Position numbers and translations under genes: made by a program. Under the pieces are notes generated by a model. It saw nothing but the letters and a program-made list of their open reading frames with translations, did not search any database and had not been told where the DNA came from. This document shows positions 59,164 to 64,000 of a stretch of 64,000 nt of DNA, piece by piece. Each line of letters begins with the position of its first letter. Within the stretch, counting starts at the first letter, position 1. This DNA is from Reclinomonas americana ATCC 50394 (Eukaryota > Jakobida > Jakobea > Jakobida), in contig PS015009.1 in assembly GCA_048213135.1 (NCBI GenBank), positions 1,240,001 through 1,304,000 on the forward strand, in the 5' to 3' direction.

Positions 59164-62100
59164 ATGGATAATCAGCATACCTATTTTCGCCAGTTCCTGG
59201 AAACCGCGTTCGACAATGGCTCTTACGCTACTGATGATGTTATCGCTTTTGTAATGCCCCTGTTTGAAGAAGTGCTGGGGTTTCACGAAGCCCGGCAGGT
59301 GGCACCATTTGATAACAGCATGGCCCTGTTCATGACCAACAGAAGGATCGACATTGACGAATCGCTGGCACATGGACCATCTTCTGCAAACGATAAACTA
59401 ACCAGGCTGCTGGCCTCCCTGCAATCGAAACACTTCGACATTCTGGGCAAAAGCAAAATGGAGACCGATGTGGATGGTGGCTATTCGCAAACGGAGACAC
59501 TGCACATACAAAAAGATATTACGGCGCCGGTATTGCACCCGGCATTCATTCCCGGTTACAATTGTTTCGAAATATTGGTGGGGCATCATGATGAGCAGAC
59601 AGACATTTTCTGCCTGGGTCTTGTACTCGGCAGCATGGCGCTGGGGCTCAACCTGTATGATGAAGATGAGTTGTCGGATTTTGTTACCTACCGTACCAAC
59701 CCGGTTCAGTACAACAACCGCATACATCCTACCATCAGTTCGCTCATTACGGAAATGACGGAGCTGGACCGGCACAAACGCACGCAGGACCTGTACGACA
59801 TCATCCACCGCCTGAAGCATTACCGCGACTATGATCCCGAAAAACAAACCGACCTCAGCAGCATTCCCGGGTGGATCAATAAAGAACTGAAAGAAAGAAG
59901 TCAGTTCATCCTGAATAAATTACGTAACCGTCTTTTTGACACCAGCCGGCGCAATCGCTTACTCTATTACAAATCCAATATGCGGTTTGTGAACCTTACA
60001 GTAAGCAGCGTGCCGATGGTGTTACACTATCAAAGCATTCGCCCCGATCTTTTATTTACCTGGAACAGCGAAGTATCGTCGAAAGTAGCAGGCATGAAAG
60101 AGATCGTACTGAACAAGTACCTGCGCTTTGAAGATCATCCTTACCTGCCCGCGTCGCTGGATAAGATAAGGGTGGAAAGTCAGCGGGACAAACAGGAGTT
60201 CGGTTTCAGCCAGTTAAAACTCGTCATCACCTTTCTCAATTGGCACAACTTAAAAGAAGATGCCCACGAAAGGATACAAAGTCCACTGCTGCTGATACCC
60301 GTCGATCTGAAAAAAACCAAACGCATCAAGGAAGATCATTACAACATCAATATACTCGACAACGCCGCCGAAGTAAATCCTGTACTGGCCAACCAGCTCC
60401 GCGAATTGTATGGTATTAAACTCCCCGACTTTGTTGATCTCGATGAAATGAGCCTGGGACAGTTTTACCAGTTACTTAAAGCACAGATAGACGCTGCTAA
60501 CCAGGGCATACAATTACAATATATAGATAAGCCCCGCATCAAACTGGTGCACAGCGTTGCCAAACAAACCGTTTCCAATTATAAAAAAAGACTGCGTCGT
60601 GCTGGCGGACTGGATAGCTATAAGAACATCAGTTACAGTTATCAAACTGAGCACTACAAACCGCTGGGCCTCGAAATATTTAAACAAAGAATAGAGCCCC
60701 GCACCAGCTTTTTGGAATTTTTGGTAAACGAAGATGTACGATTAACATCGCAGCAGCTCACCGGTAATAACAGCAAAGAACGGGAGTTGTATGAGCTATC
60801 CGAAAGTGAAAGCAATCCTTACAGTTGGGACTTTGATCTCTGCAATATTGTACTCGGCAATTTTAATTATAAAAAGATGAGCCTGGTACGCGACTACAAC
60901 CAGGTCATCGATCATAAACTGCAGCACAGCGTTTTTGAATCGCTGTTCAGCAACCAGCCCAGGGCTATCAAGGATCATCATTTCGATCTCAACGATCCTT
61001 CGGCATGGAACCACGTGATCACCGCCGATCCCACGCAAACGCAGGCTATCTTGCAAAGCCGCACTGGCGAGAGTTATATCATACAGGGGCCTCCCGGTAC
61101 GGGCAAAAGCCAGACCATCACCAACCTCATTGCCGACTTTGTAGCAAGAGGTAAAAGCATTTTATTCGTTTGTGAAAAGAGAGCGGCGCTGGATGTGGTG
61201 TTCTACCGCCTCAAACAAAACGGTTTGGATGAGCTGTGTTGTTACATCCACGACAGCCAGGGCGATAAGCGGGAGTTCATCAAAAACCTTAAAACTACTT
61301 ACGAAGATTTCAGCAGGAACAGGATGGACGTTCAAGCCCTGCAATCACAACGCCAGTTGTTACTGCAAAAAATGAATGAGCAGTTGCACGTTTTGCAGCA
61401 ATTCCACAATACCAGCATTTCACAACCCACAGAAGCGGGCATGTCGGTAAGGCAGCTTATTGATAAAGTCATTGAATTGAAACCCGGACTGGTTACGCTT
61501 TCCCCGCGTGAACAGGAGATATTGCCATCTTACAATAACTGGTTGCAATTTGGAGAGGTCATTACACAATTAAGTGAAGCGCTGGAAGAGCAGGGGGCCG
61601 ATGCCGCTTTTGCCGAACACCCGCTAAGCGAAGTAAACGATAAGGTTTTCACCGGGGATAATCCCATCAGCTTGTTGCAAAGCCTGGTACAGCAATCCAA
61701 AACACTGGTGGAACAACTAACCTCCGTCATTAACGACTGTAACATCGACCAGCAGCATTCGGAATACCTGGAACAGGTAAGAAACCTGGTGCAGGATGCC
61801 GTTCTGCTCCAACCTCTTGCCGAGCATGATAACCTGGCATTGGTGAATACTGATAACAAAGTCGCGAAAGATTTCGATAAAAAAATACGCCGGTACAAAC
61901 AGCTTTGCCTGCAACGCGATAAAGCGAAGGAAGATACCGTTAACTGGAACAGCAAGTTCAGCGAACAGGACCTCGACAATGCCATCGCCATCGCACAAAA
62001 AAATGAAGGCTCCTTTTTCAGCTTCCTCAATGGCTCCTGGCGCAGGCTAAAGAAACAGGTACAGCAGAGTTATGATCTATCTAAACACCAGGTAAAGCCC

Positions 62101-64000
62101 GCCATTACAGCCATCCTGCAGCAACTTAAAAACGAGTACAGCACACTGGCTGCCGCTGAACAGGATAAAAAACAGTTACAGGAAGAATACCACCTCGACA
62201 ATATCGACATCACTTCCATTGCCATAGATGTGCTGCGCAATAAACGCGGCGATAAAGAGATCGATTACCTGCTGGCACACCCCGATGCCAATAATATCGT
62301 ACGTCGTTTGTATAAACTCAACAATACATTATTACAACTCGATACGCAGTTGTCGCAGTGCTTATCCGCTTATGCAGATAAACCTGTTGCCACGGTAAAC
62401 GACCTGCTCGAAAGCGTTGAACTGAATATTGACACACTTCCATCCCTCCTGCCCGTTCTGCGGGAGTATGCCGCTTTGCCTGCCGGAGTTAAAAAAGCCA
62501 TACAAACACTGCCGCTCACACCCGTACAGGCCGAGGCTGCCATGGCTTCCAAAACATTGCAACAGTTATATCAACAGAATAAAGCTTTCGCCGGTACCGA
62601 CGAGCAGTCCATTGAAAGGGCCGTACAGCACATACAGCAGCTTTACAAACAACTGCTCGACTGCAATGCCAACTGTATACGTGCCGGCATCCGTCAGCAA
62701 TTCATCAGTAATATAGAACTCAGTAATACCGCCATCAGCCAGCTGGATACAGAACAACGGCAGTTAAAGAAAAACTATAATGAGGGAAGAAAGATACTGG
62801 AGAATGAGTTCGGCAAAAGCATACGGTACAAAAGCATTCGTGAGTTGTGCGCCAAAGAAAGCGGCCTGGTACTGAAAGACATCAAACCTGTTTGGCTGAT
62901 GAGTCCGCTCAGCGTAAGCGACTCCCTCCCGCTCGACACCGCGTTCTTCGATGTGGTGATTTTCGATGAGGCCAGCCAGATCACATTGGAAGAAGGTGTA
63001 CCCGCTTTATACCGTTCCCCACAAACCATCATTGTAGGCGACGATAAGCAAATGCCGCCCACCAATTTCTTCTCCGCCCGCGCCGAGGACCCCGATGACC
63101 TGGAGGCCGCCGATGACGACGACAGTGGTGAAGTTTTGAGTACCGATGCCGACAGTCTGCTGGTGCAGGGCGCCCGCAAACTCAGCAGCACCATGCTCAG
63201 CTGGCATTACCGCAGCCATTACGAAACACTCATCAGTTACAGCAACCACGCCTTCTATACCGCAGCCCTGCTCACCATTCCCGACAAAACCATTCACCAC
63301 GGAAGCAAGGCCGCCATTGAAGTTACTCAACCCGAAGACGGAGCCACTTTTGCCGACCAGTTGTATGACCGCAGCATCAGTTTTCATTTTCATCCCAACA
63401 GTATTTATGAAAAACGCAACAACCAGCATGAAGCCAATTACATCGCTCACCTCGTACGTGAACTGTTGAGCAGGAATGTGAAAGAAAGCATAGGTATTGT
63501 GGCTTTCAGCCAGGAGCAGCAGCACACCATTGAAGATGCGCTTACCACGCTGGCGCAAAGCGATCCTGTTTTTGAACAACAACTGGAAGAGGCCTGCAAC
63601 CGCACCGAAGATGACCAGTTTGTAGGACTCATCATCAAGAACCTGGAGAACATACAGGGCGACGAACGCGACATCATCATCATGAGCGTTTGTTACGGAT
63701 TTGACGCGAAGAAAAAAATGATCATGAACTTTGGCCCCATCAATAAGAAAGGAGGAGAAAAAAGGCTCAACGTAATTTTCAGCCGTGCCAAAAAGCATAT
63801 GGCTGTTGTTAGCAGTATCAAGTACCACAACATCACCAACGAATACAATGAAGGCGCCAATTACCTGCGCCGGTTTTTGCAATATGCCGAAGCTGTAAGC
63901 ACCGGTAATATGGCCACCGCACGCCTCATCCTCGATTCGCTGGCGTTGAATAAGCCGGCTGCAGCCGCAGCAGTCACATCGACCATCGTTGCCCGCGAAC
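59164..64000 (+). CDS. DUF4011/SF1 helicase, large protein (3' truncated by window)
   Basis: The frame is open for about 1612 codons and runs off the end. The start ATG at 59164 (MDNQHTYFRQFL) is 42 bases after the peptidase stop. A first domain (1-240) is unique; around residue 250 the DUF4011 signature LRNRLFDTSRRNRLLYYKS appears. The Upf1-like SF1 core follows: Walker A GPPGTGKS (642-649), DEASQ (1268-1272), HYRSH (1348-1352), GDERDIIIMS and RLNVIFSRAKKH (near 1534). About 600 residues lie between motifs I and II, largely helical and coiled. In this family a nuclease domain often follows; that part is outside the window. Related helicases act in phage defence. Confidence 0.9.
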   Translation, partial: MDNQHTYFRQFLETAFDNGSYATDDVIAFVMPLFEEVLGFHEARQVAPFDNSMALFMTNRRIDIDESLAHGPSSANDKLTRLLASLQSKHFDILGKSKMETDVDGGYSQTETLHIQKDITAPVLHPAFIPGYNCFEILVGHHDEQTDIFCLGLVLGSMALGLNLYDEDELSDFVTYRTNPVQYNNRIHPTISSLITEMTELDRHKRTQDLYDIIHRLKHYRDYDPEKQTDLSSIPGWINKELKERSQFILNKLRNRLFDTSRRNRLLYYKSNMRFVNLTVSSVPMVLHYQSIRPDLLFTWNSEVSSKVAGMKEIVLNKYLRFEDHPYLPASLDKIRVESQRDKQEFGFSQLKLVITFLNWHNLKEDAHERIQSPLLLIPVDLKKTKRIKEDHYNINILDNAAEVNPVLANQLRELYGIKLPDFVDLDEMSLGQFYQLLKAQIDAANQGIQLQYIDKPRIKLVHSVAKQTVSNYKKRLRRAGGLDSYKNISYSYQTEHYKPLGLEIFKQRIEPRTSFLEFLVNEDVRLTSQQLTGNNSKERELYELSESESNPYSWDFDLCNIVLGNFNYKKMSLVRDYNQVIDHKLQHSVFESLFSNQPRAIKDHHFDLNDPSAWNHVITADPTQTQAILQSRTGESYIIQGPPGTGKSQTITNLIADFVARGKSILFVCEKRAALDVVFYRLKQNGLDELCCYIHDSQGDKREFIKNLKTTYEDFSRNRMDVQALQSQRQLLLQKMNEQLHVLQQFHNTSISQPTEAGMSVRQLIDKVIELKPGLVTLSPREQEILPSYNNWLQFGEVITQLSEALEEQGADAAFAEHPLSEVNDKVFTGDNPISLLQSLVQQSKTLVEQLTSVINDCNIDQQHSEYLEQVRNLVQDAVLLQPLAEHDNLALVNTDNKVAKDFDKKIRRYKQLCLQRDKAKEDTVNWNSKFSEQDLDNAIAIAQKNEGSFFSFLNGSWRRLKKQVQQSYDLSKHQVKPAITAILQQLKNEYSTLAAAEQDKKQLQEEYHLDNIDITSIAIDVLRNKRGDKEIDYLLAHPDANNIVRRLYKLNNTLLQLDTQLSQCLSAYADKPVATVNDLLESVELNIDTLPSLLPVLREYAALPAGVKKAIQTLPLTPVQAEAAMASKTLQQLYQQNKAFAGTDEQSIERAVQHIQQLYKQLLDCNANCIRAGIRQQFISNIELSNTAISQLDTEQRQLKKNYNEGRKILENEFGKSIRYKSIRELCAKESGLVLKDIKPVWLMSPLSVSDSLPLDTAFFDVVIFDEASQITLEEGVPALYRSPQTIIVGDDKQMPPTNFFSARAEDPDDLEAADDDDSGEVLSTDADSLLVQGARKLSSTMLSWHYRSHYETLISYSNHAFYTAALLTIPDKTIHHGSKAAIEVTQPEDGATFADQLYDRSISFHFHPNSIYEKRNNQHEANYIAHLVRELLSRNVKESIGIVAFSQEQQHTIEDALTTLAQSDPVFEQQLEEACNRTEDDQFVGLIIKNLENIQGDERDIIIMSVCYGFDAKKKMIMNFGPINKKGGEKRLNVIFSRAKKHMAVVSSIKYHNITNEYNEGANYLRRFLQYAEAVSTGNMATARLILDSLALNKPAAAAAVTSTIVARE

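Noticed and set aside
63007-63882. 291-residue minus-strand frame within the helicase gene
   Set aside because: It is fully antisense to conserved helicase motifs and its composition is typical of a shadow frame.
56841-64000. Integrated island at tRNA-Phe
   Set aside because: No repeated tRNA fragment, integrase or base-composition change was seen on either side, and an island would be expected at the 3' side, toward lower coordinates.

Overview
The window reads as a chromosomal stretch of a Bacteroidota bacterium, most likely a member of the Chitinophagaceae. The reasons are: TAnnTTTG-type -7 promoter elements and little use of Shine-Dalgarno sequences; Rho with a long charged N-terminal insertion; LytTR/LytS two-component systems with periplasmic propellers; several TonB-dependent receptors with carboxypeptidase-like N-terminal domains; YARHG, DUF2007, DUF1569 and DUF2306 proteins; and dispersed short intergenic repeats. 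No phage, IS element or CRISPR array was seen.

Layout. 1-9.8 kb: two LuxR-type response regulators (the second has Glu at the phosphorylation site), rho, asnS, a WYL regulator, a repeat-rich gap, a DinB-like protein, an acyltransferase, an NTF2-like/class I isoprenoid-synthase-like pair and recX. 9.8-25.7 kb: a four-gene minus-strand surface cluster (FN3-like protein with a Cys-rich C-terminus, a 1948-residue PKD protein, an outer-membrane barrel and a small FN3-like protein). It lies downstream of a LytS-type hybrid propeller kinase, a LytTR regulator and an unknown secreted protein. 25.9-28.4 kb: a cytoplasmic trypsin-like protease and a partner sharing a YbjN-like domain. 28.5-36.5 kb: dnaN, then a cobalamin riboswitch controlling class I ribonucleotide reductase (nrdB-nrdA) and a PAS protein, followed by an M24 peptidase and a DUF2306 membrane protein. 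36.5-46.8 kb: small envelope proteins, then sugar and LPS genes (kdsB, kdnB-like, kdsD, manC), an aminotransferase and recQ. 46.8-56.9 kb: a beta-propeller phytase with a TonB receptor, an Oar-like TonB receptor, a secreted protein pair with a possible JAMM-like domain, and tRNA-Phe. 57-64 kb: a small conserved protein, a 28-residue membrane microprotein candidate, then a cytosolic M48-type peptidase followed by a very large DUF4011/SF1 helicase that runs off the window.

Best candidates for undescribed biology are: (1) the PKD/barrel/FN3 surface cluster at 9.85-20.6 kb, whose two largest secreted proteins share an unfamiliar C-terminal cysteine domain (CxxC...CC...C...CxxC...C) in place of a recognisable type IX sorting domain; (2) the peptidase-DUF4011 helicase pair at 57.9-64 kb, which resembles single-gene helicase defences; (3) the protease/YbjN-like pair; (4) the NTF2-like/isoprenoid-synthase-like pair. 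All functional assignments come from reading motifs by eye; no database search was run.
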